64,000 bases of DNA from Phenylobacterium sp. NIBR 498073 (lineage in GTDB: Bacteria; Pseudomonadota; Alphaproteobacteria; Caulobacterales; Caulobacteraceae): assembly GCF_027286305.1 (NCBI RefSeq), contig NZ_CP114599.1:806001-870000 (forward strand). Reading direction: 5' to 3'. A program made the translations under genes and the position numbers. Below are positions 1 through 8,873 of this stretch, one piece after another. The notes under the pieces were generated by a model, which searched no databases, had not been told where the DNA came from, and worked only from the letters and a program-made list of their open reading frames with translations. Positions within the stretch are counted from its first letter, which is position 1. Each line of letters opens with the position of its first letter.

Positions 1-419
1 CGTCCGCCGTCCAGCGCGAAGGTCCCTTCCGCCGCAGCGATCAGGTCGGCGGCCACGTAGCTCTCCATACGAAAGTGCGGCGCCCACGGCGCCTGCACGG
101 CGTCGACATAGAAGCCCGCGCCCTGGCCGAGGTCATAGGCCGGGTCGTCGGCGACCCCTTCGCCGCGCGGGCTGGTGTCGGGCGCGACGATGGCGACGCC
201 GGCCTTGGCCGCGTACGCATAGGCGCCGGCCTTGGTGGTGAAGTTGTCCTCCGTGCAGGTCAGCCCCGACAGCCAGACCAGATAGGGGACCGGCGCCTGG
301 GCCCCGCCCGGCATGAACACTGAAAACCGCATCGGCGTGCCGGTGGCCGCGCTCTGGTGGCGGACATAGCTCAGCGTCCCGCCATGGACCTTGTGCTGTT
401 GAAGGATCTCTACGCTCAT
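1..419 (-). CDS. fghA: S-formylglutathione hydrolase, N-terminal part (runs off the window)
   Basis: The first 139 residues translate from the ATG at 419 and the frame stays open to the window edge. The stretches LVWLSGLTCTEDNF and VAPDTSPRGEG are hallmarks of the esterase D / S-formylglutathione hydrolase family. The enzyme hydrolyses S-formylglutathione to formate and glutathione in the cytoplasm, the second step of glutathione-dependent formaldehyde oxidation. The catalytic serine and the rest of the fold lie outside the window. The partner dehydrogenase is encoded at 12853-13965, so the pathway is present but not in one operon here. It is divergent from the GNAT gene at 519 across about 100 bp that must hold both promoters. 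Confidence 0.93.
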   Translation of the reverse strand, partial: MSVEILQQHKVHGGTLSYVRHQSAATGTPMRFSVFMPGGAQAPVPYLVWLSGLTCTEDNFTTKAGAYAYAAKAGVAIVAPDTSPRGEGVADDPAYDLGQGAGFYVDAVQAPWAPHFRMESYVAADLIAAAEGTFALDGG

Positions 420-518
420 CTCGACCTCGCCGTGACGCCTGGCCGTTCCATAGCCGCCAAGGCCGGTCGAGGACAGACGTCGTGCCGCCGCCACAGTCCC
501 GGTGTATGAGGTCGCGCC

Positions 519-1040
519 ATGACCTCGACCCCTACGCTCCGCCCGCTGACGGACGCCGACATGCCCGCCGTCGCCGCCCTGCAGCTCGTCGCCTTTGCGC
601 CGCTGTTCCATGAGCCGCAGGAGATCCTGGCCAGCCGCCTGACTGTGGCGCCGAACCTGTGCTGGGGCGCCTTCGACGACGACGACCTGCTCGCCTACAT
701 CCTCAGCCATCCGTGGCCGGCGGCCAGCCCGCCGCCGATCGGCGTGACGTTGAGCGCGCCGCCGCCCAGCGACAACTGGTTCGTCCATGACCTGGCGATC
801 GGGCCCGCCGCGCGGGGCCTCGGCCTCGGCCGCGCTTTGGTCGGAGCGGCGTCCGGCGCGGCCCGGGGCGAGGGCCTGACCCGCGGCGACCTGGTCGCGG
901 TCCAGGGCGCCTGGCGGTTCTGGGAGAAGCTCGGCTATGCGGTGCAGGACGATCTGCCGCCGCCGCTGCGCGACAAGGTCGCGGGCTATGGCGAGGACGC
1001 GCGCTACATGACCGCCGACCTCGCCGCGCTGAACGTCTAG
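519..1040 (+). CDS. GNAT family N-acetyltransferase
   Basis: A 173-residue single-domain GNAT protein. The acetyl-CoA pyrophosphate-binding loop (motif A) is visible as RGLGLGRALV near residues 100-110, after a beta-strand ending VHDLAIGP. A GAGG-like ribosome site lies about 7 nt before the ATG. The family transfers an acetyl group from acetyl-CoA to an amine; the substrate cannot be told from sequence. It converges with another GNAT gene (stop at 1048), only 7 bp away. The two proteins are not obvious recent duplicates. Confidence 0.85.
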   Translation: MTSTPTLRPLTDADMPAVAALQLVAFAPLFHEPQEILASRLTVAPNLCWGAFDDDDLLAYILSHPWPAASPPPIGVTLSAPPPSDNWFVHDLAIGPAARGLGLGRALVGAASGAARGEGLTRGDLVAVQGAWRFWEKLGYAVQDDLPPPLRDKVAGYGEDARYMTADLAALNV

Positions 1041-1047
1041 CGGTCGG

Positions 1048-1635
1048 CTAGATCAGCGGCACGTGGCCCGCGGAGTCCCGCGGCGCCAGGCCCAGCAGCC
1101 GCGGATCGTCGGCGATCTCCACCTGACGGCGGAACGGGGTGAAGCCCGAGCGGACATAGAAGGCCAGCGCGCCCGGGTGGTCGAGGCTGCAGGTGTGCAC
1201 CCAGAACCGCTTGATCGGCGCGGCCCAGGCCCGTTGCACGGCGCGGTTCATCATCCAGCGCCCCGCGCCGCCGCCGATCAGCCCCGGCGACACGCCGAAA
1301 AAGGTCAGCTCGCACTCGCCCTGGGTCCGGAAATCGAGCTCCAGGATGCCGACGCCCTCCGCGGCCTCCAGTCGATAGACCTCGACGCCGTCGGCGCCGA
1401 TCGTGGCGGCCAGTTCGGCGTCGGGCATGAGCAGCCGCGAGAACCACAGCCAGTCGCGGCCAACGGCGGAATAGAGGTCGCGGTACTCGGCGACGCCGGG
1501 CTGCTCCAGGCGCCGCAGCGCCCAGCCGGCGCCGTCGGCCTCGGCCCGCGACGGCGGCGGCGCATGCATTTCCAGCGAGGTGACAATGGTGGCGATCTTG
1601 CCCGGCGCCACGTCGTGATACCCGTCCGCCAGCAT
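1048..1635 (-). CDS. GNAT family N-acetyltransferase
   Basis: A 195-residue protein. The ATG at 1635 is chosen because a strong AAGGAG site lies just upstream; the longer in-frame start at 1695 lacks one. Motif A appears as GGGAGRWMMNRA around residue 125, and the C-terminal half (LDHPGALAFYVRSGF) is the usual GNAT strand-helix where the acceptor and CoA meet. Acidic and aromatic N-terminal stretches (YRDLYSAVGRDWLWFSR) resemble small GNATs that often sit beside metabolic genes. The substrate is unknown. Confidence 0.85.
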   Translation of the reverse strand: MLADGYHDVAPGKIATIVTSLEMHAPPPSRAEADGAGWALRRLEQPGVAEYRDLYSAVGRDWLWFSRLLMPDAELAATIGADGVEVYRLEAAEGVGILELDFRTQGECELTFFGVSPGLIGGGAGRWMMNRAVQRAWAAPIKRFWVHTCSLDHPGALAFYVRSGFTPFRRQVEIADDPRLLGLAPRDSAGHVPLI

Positions 1636-1765
1636 CGATCGCTCCTTCTTCATCGAACCGGCCGGACCAAGGCCAGTGCTCCGCCTGGATGTCAACGCAC
1701 GCTGCGCGGGAACTACAGCCGCGCTTTTCCATTAGAGTCGACGACCGGCGATTTGGGAGGACTGA

Positions 1766-2353
1766 ATGCTGTCACGGATCATTCTGGCGTCTGCCGCCTT
1801 GCTGGCCTTGGCGGCGCCCGCCCAGGCCCAGGACCGCATGGCCCCCAACGCCCAGCTGTTCTCGGCGCCGAACTATCAGGGGCGGAGCCTGACCGTGATG
1901 CGCGACATGTCGACGATCCCGGCCACCTGGTCGGCGCGCAGCATCCGCATGGGCGGCGGCAGCTCCTGGGAGGTCTGCGAGCTGCCCAATTTCCGCGGCC
2001 GTTGCACCGTCGTCAGCGGCTCCAGCGCCAACCTTCAGGCTCAGATCGGGGTCAGCGGCGTGCGCTCGATCCGCGCCGCCTCGGGAGGGCCGACCCCGCT
2101 GCCGCAACCGGTTCCCGGCGGTGGTGGCGGTCGCTCGCTGAAGGGCATGGCCGCTGAGTTCTTCCCGGCGCCGGAGTATCGCGGCCGCCGCGTCGACGCC
2201 TGCGACCGCGAGGGCGGCAGCGCCGCCTGCATCGCCCGCGAATCCGACAACTTCTGCAAGTCGATCGGGTATGTCCGGTCCAAGAACGGCGCGGCCCAGA
2301 CGGTCGGCGGCCGGATCTATCTCGCCGACGTCCTCTGCACGCGGTGGAACTGA
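1766..2353 (+). CDS. Exported beta/gamma-crystallin family protein
   Basis: A 195-residue protein with a clear signal peptide (hydrophobic residues 4-20, cleavage near AQAQ) and a strong GGGAGGA ribosome site. Residues about 28-90 carry two Greek-key half-motifs typical of beta/gamma-crystallins: LFSAPNYQGRSL and CELPNFRGRCTVV, each with the Y/F-x-G signature. A Gly/Pro linker follows, then a second segment beginning FFPAPEYRGRRVDAC that looks like another crystallin-type strand pair, with several cysteines that could form disulfides in the periplasm. These domains bind calcium or form stable beta-sandwiches; the cellular role is unknown. Its stop codon overlaps the next start by one base, so the two genes are probably co-transcribed. 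Confidence 0.82.
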   Translation: MLSRIILASAALLALAAPAQAQDRMAPNAQLFSAPNYQGRSLTVMRDMSTIPATWSARSIRMGGGSSWEVCELPNFRGRCTVVSGSSANLQAQIGVSGVRSIRAASGGPTPLPQPVPGGGGGRSLKGMAAEFFPAPEYRGRRVDACDREGGSAACIARESDNFCKSIGYVRSKNGAAQTVGGRIYLADVLCTRWN

Positions 2354-2778
2354 TGCGCCTGGTTTCGTCACTGCTCGGTCTCAGTCTTGCAGGCGTGGTC
2401 ATGTCCGCCTGCGCGACCGCGTCGCCGCCGCCTTCCTCCGGAGGCGGCGGCGCGCTGGTCGGCCCGGAATGGCGGCTGGAGGACCTGGCCGGCGGCGGGA
2501 TCATCGACCGCTCGCACGTCACCCTCACCCTGGCCAAGGACGGTTCGGCCGCCGGCGCCGGCGGTTGCAACCGCTACTTCGGAACCTGGACCCGCAAGGG
2601 CGACGGACTGACGTTCGGCAAGATGGGCTCGACCATGATGGCCTGCGCGCCCTCGCTGATGCAGCAGGAGGAGAAGTACCTGAAGGCGCTGGAGACCGCC
2701 TCGGGCTACAGCTTCACCGCGGACGGGGCCTTGGTGATCGCCACCGCCGCCGGCCCGCTGAAGTTCCGCACGGACTAG
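2353..2778 (+). CDS. META-domain (HslJ-like) lipoprotein
   Basis: A 141-residue protein from the ATG at 2353, which overlaps the stop of the crystallin gene (TGATG). The N-terminus is a lipoprotein-type signal ending MSAC, followed by a Pro/Ser/Gly linker. The META fold is recognisable from GPEWRLEDL, the core GGCNRYFGTW, and TMMACAPSLMQQEEKYLKAL, matching HslJ and other META proteins. In enterobacteria HslJ is a heat-inducible envelope protein linked to novobiocin resistance. The role here is likely envelope-associated but not proven. Coupling to the crystallin gene suggests a joint periplasmic function. Confidence 0.85.
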   Translation: MRLVSSLLGLSLAGVVMSACATASPPPSSGGGGALVGPEWRLEDLAGGGIIDRSHVTLTLAKDGSAAGAGGCNRYFGTWTRKGDGLTFGKMGSTMMACAPSLMQQEEKYLKALETASGYSFTADGALVIATAAGPLKFRTD

Positions 2779-3164
2779 ACCACCCGGCCGGCGATGCCGA
2801 CGAACAGCGCGACGCCGGCCAGCAGCATCACGAGCGAAATGAATAGGGTCGGGCGACCGAGCCGGAACTCCTCGGTGCGGCGCAGGTCCTTCAGCGTCGT
2901 CCAGTAGCTGACCACGCCCAGCATCATCGACAGCGTGCCGACGCCGGCCAGGAACAGTCCGACCTGTTGGGGGCTGTCGGCGCGCGCGAGCTGGTCGCTC
3001 TGCACGGCGCTCTCGAGGAACTTGTAGATCGTGAAGCCGAAGCTGAGCATCGACAGCGAGGTGCGGACCCACGCCATCAGCGTGCGGTCGGCGGCCATGA
3101 TCGTCCGCATGGCGCCCAGGTCGCTGGGCAGGCCCAAATTGCCCTTCGCACGCGAGGCGGTCAT
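2775..3164 (-). CDS. DUF202 family inner-membrane protein
   Basis: A 129-residue protein starting at the ATG at 3164, which has a GGAGA site; a longer start at 3221 adds an unlikely leader. The family signature is ADRTLMAWVRTSLSM, a conserved amphipathic segment before the first helix. Three membrane helices follow (around FGFTIYKFLE, FLAGVGTLSMMLGVVSYW and LFISLVMLLAGVALFVGIAG). DUF202 proteins are small membrane proteins of uncertain role. Its stop overlaps that of the META gene by 4 bp in convergent orientation. Confidence 0.88.
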   Translation of the reverse strand: MTASRAKGNLGLPSDLGAMRTIMAADRTLMAWVRTSLSMLSFGFTIYKFLESAVQSDQLARADSPQQVGLFLAGVGTLSMMLGVVSYWTTLKDLRRTEEFRLGRPTLFISLVMLLAGVALFVGIAGRVV

Positions 3165-3240
3165 GGCGGGTCTCCGGTGGACGGTCGGAGAAGGGAACCA
3201 TGCGGCTGCGCTCGCGGGCATCGGGCGTTACCCTGACCCG

Positions 3241-4095
3241 TCAGCCCATCTCGCCGAACACCTCGCGCGCCGCCTGGACGAAGGCGCTGGGGCGCGCAGC
3301 CTCGCCCGCGTAGCACAGGCCGATCACCCGCCGGGGGGTGAAGCCTTCGAGTCCGACCCGCGCTACCCCTGGGTCGCGGTAGCTGTCGGGCATGACGGTG
3401 ATCCCCAGGCCGGCGCGGACCAGGGTCAGCACCTTCTCGTCACCGGCCCCGCGATAGCTGAAGAACGGCCGCACGCCGCGGTCGGTGAAGTAGCGGCTGG
3501 TCTGGGCCAGCACCTCGCAATGACGGCGGACCATCATCACTTCGTCCGCCAGGGCCTCGCCCTCGACGCTCCCCGCGCCGGCCAGCCGGTGCCCGGCCGG
3601 CAGGGCCAGGCCATAGCCCTCCTCGTGCAGCCGCTCGCCGGCGAAACGATCCGTAGACGGATTGATGGCGGTCAGCGCCGCCGCGACCCGGCCGCGGTCC
3701 AGCAGGCTGAGCACCTCCCGCTCGGTCCCTTCCAGCAGTTCGATGCGCTCGGCGCCGGGCGGGCGGCGGGTCAGGATCTCCTCGATCAGCGCGGCGGGAA
3801 TGGTCGACAGCACCGCCACCCGCAGCAGCTGCGCCGGCGCCGCGCCGGCGACCGCCGCCTGGGCCAGGTTGAACTCGTGCTCGATGCGGCGCGCGTGGAC
3901 CAGCAGGCGGCTGCCAGCCTCGGTCAGGTGGACGCGGCGATTGGTGCGGTCGAACAAGCGCGCCTGCAGCTGGGCCTCCAGCTTGGCGATGCCGGCCGAC
4001 AGGGTGGGCTGGGCGACGTTCTCGCGCGCCGCGGCGCGGCTGAAGTTCCCGGTCTCGACGATGGCCAGGAAGTAGCGCAGCAGATAGCGGTCCAT
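3241..4095 (-). CDS. LysR-family transcriptional regulator
   Basis: A 284-residue LTTR. Residues 1-60 form the winged helix-turn-helix (YLLRYFLAIVETGNFSRAAA, then QPTLSAGIAKLEAQL, then LFDRTNRRVHLTEAG). The remainder is the two-lobed effector-binding domain. The ATG at 4095 gives the usual LTTR N-terminus; a start at 4107 would add MRSI. It is divergent from liuA, and a perfect 10-bp inverted repeat spans its start region, which implies autoregulation and probably control of the liu genes. Leucine-catabolic operons are more often run by MerR-type LiuR, so a LysR here is a variation. The effector is unknown. Confidence 0.9.
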   Translation of the reverse strand: MDRYLLRYFLAIVETGNFSRAAARENVAQPTLSAGIAKLEAQLQARLFDRTNRRVHLTEAGSRLLVHARRIEHEFNLAQAAVAGAAPAQLLRVAVLSTIPAALIEEILTRRPPGAERIELLEGTEREVLSLLDRGRVAAALTAINPSTDRFAGERLHEEGYGLALPAGHRLAGAGSVEGEALADEVMMVRRHCEVLAQTSRYFTDRGVRPFFSYRGAGDEKVLTLVRAGLGITVMPDSYRDPGVARVGLEGFTPRRVIGLCYAGEAARPSAFVQAAREVFGEMG

Positions 4096-4115
4096 GATAG
4101 ATCGCATCTATCATG
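4093..4115. promoter_or_regulatory. Perfect palindrome with LTTR box (T-N11-A)
   Basis: CATGATAGAT and its exact complement ATCTATCATG flank a 3-bp centre (CGC). The core contains T-N11-A, the consensus LysR-type recognition box. It overlaps the likely start codon of the LysR gene and lies about 90 bp upstream of liuA. Binding here would repress the regulator's own gene. Activation of liuA would need promoter elements in 4116-4204. Confidence 0.65.
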
Positions 4116-4204
4116 TGCATCATGATCGTTCAATTTTGTGGATTGTTCTTCGGTAGCTAGTTTTGCGAGGCTAGTTCCAGACCGCCCCGCAGAAGGCAGC
4201 CCGA

Positions 4205-5362
4205 ATGACCGGTCCCAGCTTCCATTTCGGCCTCGGCGAGACCGCCGACGCGATCCGCGAAACCACCGCGCGCTTCGCCGCCGACAAGATCGCCCCGATC
4301 GCCGCCCAGGTCGACGCCACCAACACCTTCCCGCGCGAGCTCTGGCCGCAGATGGGCGAGCTCGGCCTCCACGGCGTCACGGTCGAGGAGGAGTTCGGCG
4401 GCCTCGGCCTCGGCTATCTCGAGCACGTGGTGGCGATGGAAGAAGTCTCCCGCGCCTCGGCCTCGGTGGGCTTGTCCTACGGCGCCCACTCCAACCTCTG
4501 CGTCAACCAGATCCGCCGCTGGGGCAGCCCCGAGCAGAAGCGCAAGTATCTGCCCAAGCTGATCAGCGGCGAGCACGTCGGCTCGCTGGCGATGAGCGAG
4601 GTCGGTTCCGGCTCCGACGTCATCTCGATGCGCGCCCACGCCGAGCATCGCGGCGACCGCTACGTGCTGAACGGCACGAAGTTCTGGATCACCAACGCGC
4701 CGCACGCCGACACCCTGGTGGTCTACGCCAAGACCTCGCCCGACGAGGGCAGCCGCGGCGTCACCGCCTTCCTGGTCGAGAAGGGCATGAAGGGCTTCAG
4801 CGTCTCGCCCAAGCTGGACAAGATGGGCATGCGCGGCTCCGACACCGCCGAGCTGGTGTTCGAGGATTGTGAGATCCCCGAGGAGAATGTCATGGGCCCG
4901 CTGAACGGCGGCGCTGCGGTGCTGATGAGCGGCCTCGACTATGAGCGCGCCGTGCTCGCCGCCGGCCCGCTCGGCATCATGCAGGCCTGCCTCGATGTGG
5001 TCCTGCCCTATGTCCGCGAGCGTAAGCAGTTCGGCAAGCCGATCGGCTCGTTCCAGCTGATGCAGGGCAAGATCGCCGACATGTACGTCGCCCTGAACTC
5101 GGCCCGCACCTACGTCTATGCCGTGGCCAAGGCCTGCGACGCCGGCCTCACCACCCGCTTCGACGCGGCCGGCGCGATCCTGCTGGCCTCCGAAAACGCG
5201 GTGAAGGTCAGCCTGGAGGCGGTCCAGGCGCTGGGCGGCGCCGGCTACACCAAGGAATTTCCGGTCGAGCGGCTGGTACGCGACGCCAAGCTCTACGACA
5301 TCGGCGCCGGCACCAACGAGATCCGCCGCTTCCTGATCGGCCGGGAGCTGCTGGGCGCATGA
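4205..5362 (+). CDS. liuA: Isovaleryl-CoA dehydrogenase
   Basis: A 385-residue acyl-CoA dehydrogenase. Signatures seen: [20 protein letters not shown] and [12 protein letters not shown] (FAD and substrate contacts), [18 protein letters not shown], and the C-terminal [20 protein letters not shown] with [15 protein letters not shown]. The segment [14 protein letters not shown] fits the isovaleryl-CoA branch, where the catalytic glutamate sits in this helix rather than near the C-terminus. It oxidises isovaleryl-CoA to 3-methylcrotonyl-CoA, passing electrons to ETF. Its stop overlaps the next start (ATGA), and the two following genes code for the carboxylase that uses its product, which fixes the assignment. 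Confidence 0.95.
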   Translation: MTGPSFHFGLGETADAIRETTARFAADKIAPIAAQVDATNTFPRELWPQMGELGLHGVTVEEEFGGLGLGYLEHVVAMEEVSRASASVGLSYGAHSNLCVNQIRRWGSPEQKRKYLPKLISGEHVGSLAMSEVGSGSDVISMRAHAEHRGDRYVLNGTKFWITNAPHADTLVVYAKTSPDEGSRGVTAFLVEKGMKGFSVSPKLDKMGMRGSDTAELVFEDCEIPEENVMGPLNGGAAVLMSGLDYERAVLAAGPLGIMQACLDVVLPYVRERKQFGKPIGSFQLMQGKIADMYVALNSARTYVYAVAKACDAGLTTRFDAAGAILLASENAVKVSLEAVQALGGAGYTKEFPVERLVRDAKLYDIGAGTNEIRRFLIGRELLGA

Positions 5363-6951
5363 GCAAGCTCGCCACCGCGATCGATAAGGCCTCGGCGACG
5401 TTCCAGGCCAACGACACCCACAACCGCGCGCTCGCCGCCGAGCTGGCGCAGCACGCCGCCCATGCGGCGCTCGGCGGTCCCGAGCCGTCGCGCCAGCGCC
5501 ACGCCGCGCGCGGCAAGCTGCTGCCGCGCCAGCGGGTCGAGCGGCTGCTCGATCCCGGCTCGCCGTTCCTGGAGGTCGCCGCCCTCGCCGCCCACGGCGT
5601 CTATCGCGACGAGGCTCCGGGCGCCGGCATCATCACCGGCATCGGCCGGGTCTGCGGCCGCGAGGTGATGATCGTCGCCAACGACGCAACGGTGAAGGGC
5701 GGGGCCTATTTCCCGACCACGGTGAAGAAGCATCTGCGGGCGCAGGAAATCGCCATGCAGAACCGCCTGCCGTGCGTCTACCTGGTCGACTCCGGCGGCG
5801 CGAACCTGCCGCACCAGGCCGAGGTCTTCCCCGACCGCGAGCACTTCGGCCGCATCTTCTTCAACCAGGCCCGGATGAGCGGCGAGGGCATCCCCCAGAT
5901 CGCCTGCGTCATGGGCTCGTGCACCGCCGGCGGCGCCTATGTCCCGGCGATGTCCGACGAGACGGTGATCGTCCGCGGCCAGGGCACCATCTTCCTCGGC
6001 GGCCCGCCGCTGGTGAAGGCCGCCACCGGCGAGGTGATCACCGCCGAGGAGCTCGGCGGCGCCGACACCCACGGCCGCCGCTCCGGCGTCGTCGACTATG
6101 TGGCCGAGGACGACGAGCACGCCCTGACCATCGTCCGCTCGATCGTCGCCAACCTGAATACGACCAAGCAGGTGGACCAGGACCTGCGCGATCCGCGCCC
6201 GCCGGCCTACGATCCGGCCGAGCTCTACGGCATCGTGCCCACCGACGTGCGTGCGCCCTACGACGTGCGCGAGGTCATCGCCCGCATCGTCGACGGCTCG
6301 GACTTCGACGAGTTCAAGGCCCTCTACGGCACGACCCTGGTCTGCGGCTTCGCCCGCATCTGGGGCCAGCCGGTGGCGATCCTGGCCAACAACGGGGTGC
6401 TGTTCTCGGAAAGCGCGCTGAAGGGCGCGCACTTCATCGAACTGGCCTGCAAGCGCAAGATCCCGCTGGTCTTCCTGCAGAACATCTCCGGCTTCATGGT
6501 CGGCGGGAAGTACGAGGCCGGCGGCATCGCCAAGGACGGGGCCAAGCTGGTCACTGCGGTCGCCAGCGCCGAGGTCCCGAAGTTCACCGTCCTGATCGGC
6601 GGCTCGTTCGGGGCCGGCAACTACGGCATGTGCGGCCGCGCCTACTCGCCGCGCTTCCTGTGGACCTGGCCCAACAGCCGCATCAGCGTGATGGGCGGCG
6701 AGCAGGCCGCCAGCGTGCTGGCCACCGTGCACCGCGACGCCGACAAGTGGACGAGCGCCGAGGAGGAGGCCTTCAAGGCCCCGATCCGCGAGCGCTACGA
6801 GCACGAGGGCTCGCCCTATTTCGCCACCGCCCAGCTCTGGGACGACGGCATCATCGACCCGGTCCAGACGAGAGACGTCCTCGGCCTCTCCATCTCCGCC
6901 GCCCTCAACGCGCCGATCCCGGAAACCCGGTTCGGCGTCTTCCGGATGTGA
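5359..6951 (+). CDS. liuB: Methylcrotonyl-CoA carboxylase, beta (carboxyltransferase) subunit
   Basis: A 530-residue carboxyltransferase of full family length. Crotonase-fold halves are evident: the N-terminal half has [20 protein letters not shown] and [17 protein letters not shown]; the C-terminal half has [20 protein letters not shown] and [20 protein letters not shown]. These match MCC-beta rather than propionyl-CoA carboxylase beta. The subunit transfers CO2 from carboxybiotin to 3-methylcrotonyl-CoA, making 3-methylglutaconyl-CoA. Translational coupling with liuA (4-bp overlap) and a 2-bp gap to liuD indicate one operon. Confidence 0.96.
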   Translation: MSKLATAIDKASATFQANDTHNRALAAELAQHAAHAALGGPEPSRQRHAARGKLLPRQRVERLLDPGSPFLEVAALAAHGVYRDEAPGAGIITGIGRVCGREVMIVANDATVKGGAYFPTTVKKHLRAQEIAMQNRLPCVYLVDSGGANLPHQAEVFPDREHFGRIFFNQARMSGEGIPQIACVMGSCTAGGAYVPAMSDETVIVRGQGTIFLGGPPLVKAATGEVITAEELGGADTHGRRSGVVDYVAEDDEHALTIVRSIVANLNTTKQVDQDLRDPRPPAYDPAELYGIVPTDVRAPYDVREVIARIVDGSDFDEFKALYGTTLVCGFARIWGQPVAILANNGVLFSESALKGAHFIELACKRKIPLVFLQNISGFMVGGKYEAGGIAKDGAKLVTAVASAEVPKFTVLIGGSFGAGNYGMCGRAYSPRFLWTWPNSRISVMGGEQAASVLATVHRDADKWTSAEEEAFKAPIRERYEHEGSPYFATAQLWDDGIIDPVQTRDVLGLSISAALNAPIPETRFGVFRM

Positions 6952-6953
6952 CC

Positions 6954-8834
6954 ATGATCAGCAGCATTCTGGTCGCCAATCGTGGCGAGATCGCCTGCCG
7001 CGTGTTCCGCACCGCCCAGGCCATGGGCCTGTCCACCGTCGCCGTCTATTCCGAGGCTGACGAGGGCGCCCCGCACGTGCGCATGGCCGACCAGGCCGTG
7101 CTGATCGGCCCGGCCGCCGCGCGCGAGAGTTACCTGGTGGGCGAGAAGATCATCGACGCGGCGCTGGCCACCGGCGCCGACGCCATCCATCCCGGCTACG
7201 GCTTTCTCTCCGAGAACGCCGAGTTCGCCGAGGCGGTGGTCGCCGCCGGCCTGACCTGGATCGGCCCGCCGCCCGCCGCGATCCGCGCCATGGGCCTGAA
7301 GGACGCGGCCAAGTCGCTGATGGCCAATGCCGGCGTGCCGGTCACCCCCGGCTATCTCGGCGAGGACCAGAGCCCCGCGCGGCTGCAGGCCGAGGCCGAC
7401 AAGATCGGCTATCCGGTGCTGATCAAGGCCGTCGCCGGCGGCGGCGGCAAGGGCATGCGCAAGGTCGATTCCGCCGAGGCCTTCGCTGCGGCCCTGACCT
7501 CGTGCCAGCGCGAGGCCGCCGCGTCGTTCGGCGACAACCGGGTGCTGCTGGAGACCTACGTCACCCGCCCGCGCCATATCGAGGTGCAGGTGTTCGGCGA
7601 CAGCCAGGGCCAGGTCGTTCACCTCTATGAGCGCGACTGCTCGCTGCAGCGCCGCCACCAGAAGGTCATCGAGGAGGCGCCCGCGCCGGGCATGAGCGCG
7701 CAGGCCCGCGCCGCGGTGACGCAGGCCGCCGTGCGCGCCGCCCAGGCCGTCGGCTATGTCGGCGCCGGCACCGTCGAATTCATCGCCGACGCCAGCGAGG
7801 GCCTGCAGCCGGACCGCATCTGGTTCATGGAGATGAACACCCGCCTGCAGGTCGAGCATCCGGTCACCGAGGCGGTCACCGGCGTCGACCTCGTCGAATG
7901 GCAGATCCGCGTCGCCGCGGGCGAACCGCTGCCGCTGGCCCAGGAGGACATCGAGCTTTCCGGCCACGCCATGGAAGCGCGGCTCTACGCCGAAAACCCG
8001 TCCGCCGGCTTCCTGCCTTCGATCGGCCCGCTGGAGCACTTCAAGCTGCCCGAGGACCTGGTCCGCGTGGACACCGGCGTGGAGGAGGGCGGCGAGGTCT
8101 CGCCCTTCTACGACCCGATGATCGCCAAGCTGATCGCCCACGCCGCGACCCGCGAGGGCGCCTCCGACCTACTGGCGCAGGCCTGCAGCGAGGTCGAGGT
8201 CTGGCCGGTGAAGACCAACGCCGGCTTCCTGGCCCGCTGCCTCGATCATCCGGACTTCATCGCCGGCGACGTCGACACCGGCTTCATCGAGGCGCGGATC
8301 GAGGCCCTGGCCGCCCAGCCGGCCCCGTCCGAGCACGCGCTCGCCTCGGCCGCCATGGCCGTCACCCTCGACGAGGAAGACGCCCCCGCTGATCCGTGGG
8401 ACGGGCTGACCGGCTTCCGGCTCAACGCCGCGCCGGCCGCCTCCATGCGGCTCTACCTCGGCGACCAGGGGTTCGATGCGCCGCTCTATTGCGACGACGT
8501 TCCGGGCGACGTGCTGCTGACCGACGACGGCGAGGTGGTGGTCTTCGACGCCGGCGAGACCTTCGTCCTCACCCTGCGTCCGCCGCTCAAGGACGCCGCC
8601 CACGGCGGCGGCGGCGACGGGGCGATCGCCTCGCCGATGCCGGGCAAGGTGGTCGCCGTCTCGGTCAGCGTCGGCGACAAGGTCGTGCGCGGCCAGGCCC
8701 TGCTCACCCTCGAAGCCATGAAGATGGAGCACGCCCTCAGCGCGCCCTTCGACGGCGAGGTCGAGTCGTTGTCGGTTTCTGTGGGCGACCAGGTCAGCGA
8801 GGGGGTGACATTGGCCCGGCTCGTCACCACCTAG
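6954..8834 (+). CDS. liuD: Methylcrotonyl-CoA carboxylase, alpha (biotin carboxylase/BCCP) subunit
   Basis: A 626-residue protein starting at the ATG at 6954, just after the liuB stop. The N-terminal biotin carboxylase shows ILVANRGEIACRVFRTAQ, ATP-grasp glycine loop KAVAGGGGKGMRKV, ERDCSLQRRHQKVIEEAP and EMNTRLQVEHPVTE. The C-terminal biotin carrier domain ends with EAMKMEH, where the lysine near residue 590 is biotinylated. It carboxylates biotin with ATP and bicarbonate. The next pathway genes (3-methylglutaconyl-CoA hydratase, HMG-CoA lyase) are not adjacent; the following gene is an unrelated kinase. Confidence 0.96.
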   Translation: MISSILVANRGEIACRVFRTAQAMGLSTVAVYSEADEGAPHVRMADQAVLIGPAAARESYLVGEKIIDAALATGADAIHPGYGFLSENAEFAEAVVAAGLTWIGPPPAAIRAMGLKDAAKSLMANAGVPVTPGYLGEDQSPARLQAEADKIGYPVLIKAVAGGGGKGMRKVDSAEAFAAALTSCQREAAASFGDNRVLLETYVTRPRHIEVQVFGDSQGQVVHLYERDCSLQRRHQKVIEEAPAPGMSAQARAAVTQAAVRAAQAVGYVGAGTVEFIADASEGLQPDRIWFMEMNTRLQVEHPVTEAVTGVDLVEWQIRVAAGEPLPLAQEDIELSGHAMEARLYAENPSAGFLPSIGPLEHFKLPEDLVRVDTGVEEGGEVSPFYDPMIAKLIAHAATREGASDLLAQACSEVEVWPVKTNAGFLARCLDHPDFIAGDVDTGFIEARIEALAAQPAPSEHALASAAMAVTLDEEDAPADPWDGLTGFRLNAAPAASMRLYLGDQGFDAPLYCDDVPGDVLLTDDGEVVVFDAGETFVLTLRPPLKDAAHGGGGDGAIASPMPGKVVAVSVSVGDKVVRGQALLTLEAMKMEHALSAPFDGEVESLSVSVGDQVSEGVTLARLVTT

Positions 8835-8873
8835 CTCCATCGAACCTGGACTTTGGCGTGTGAGGAGGCGGCC

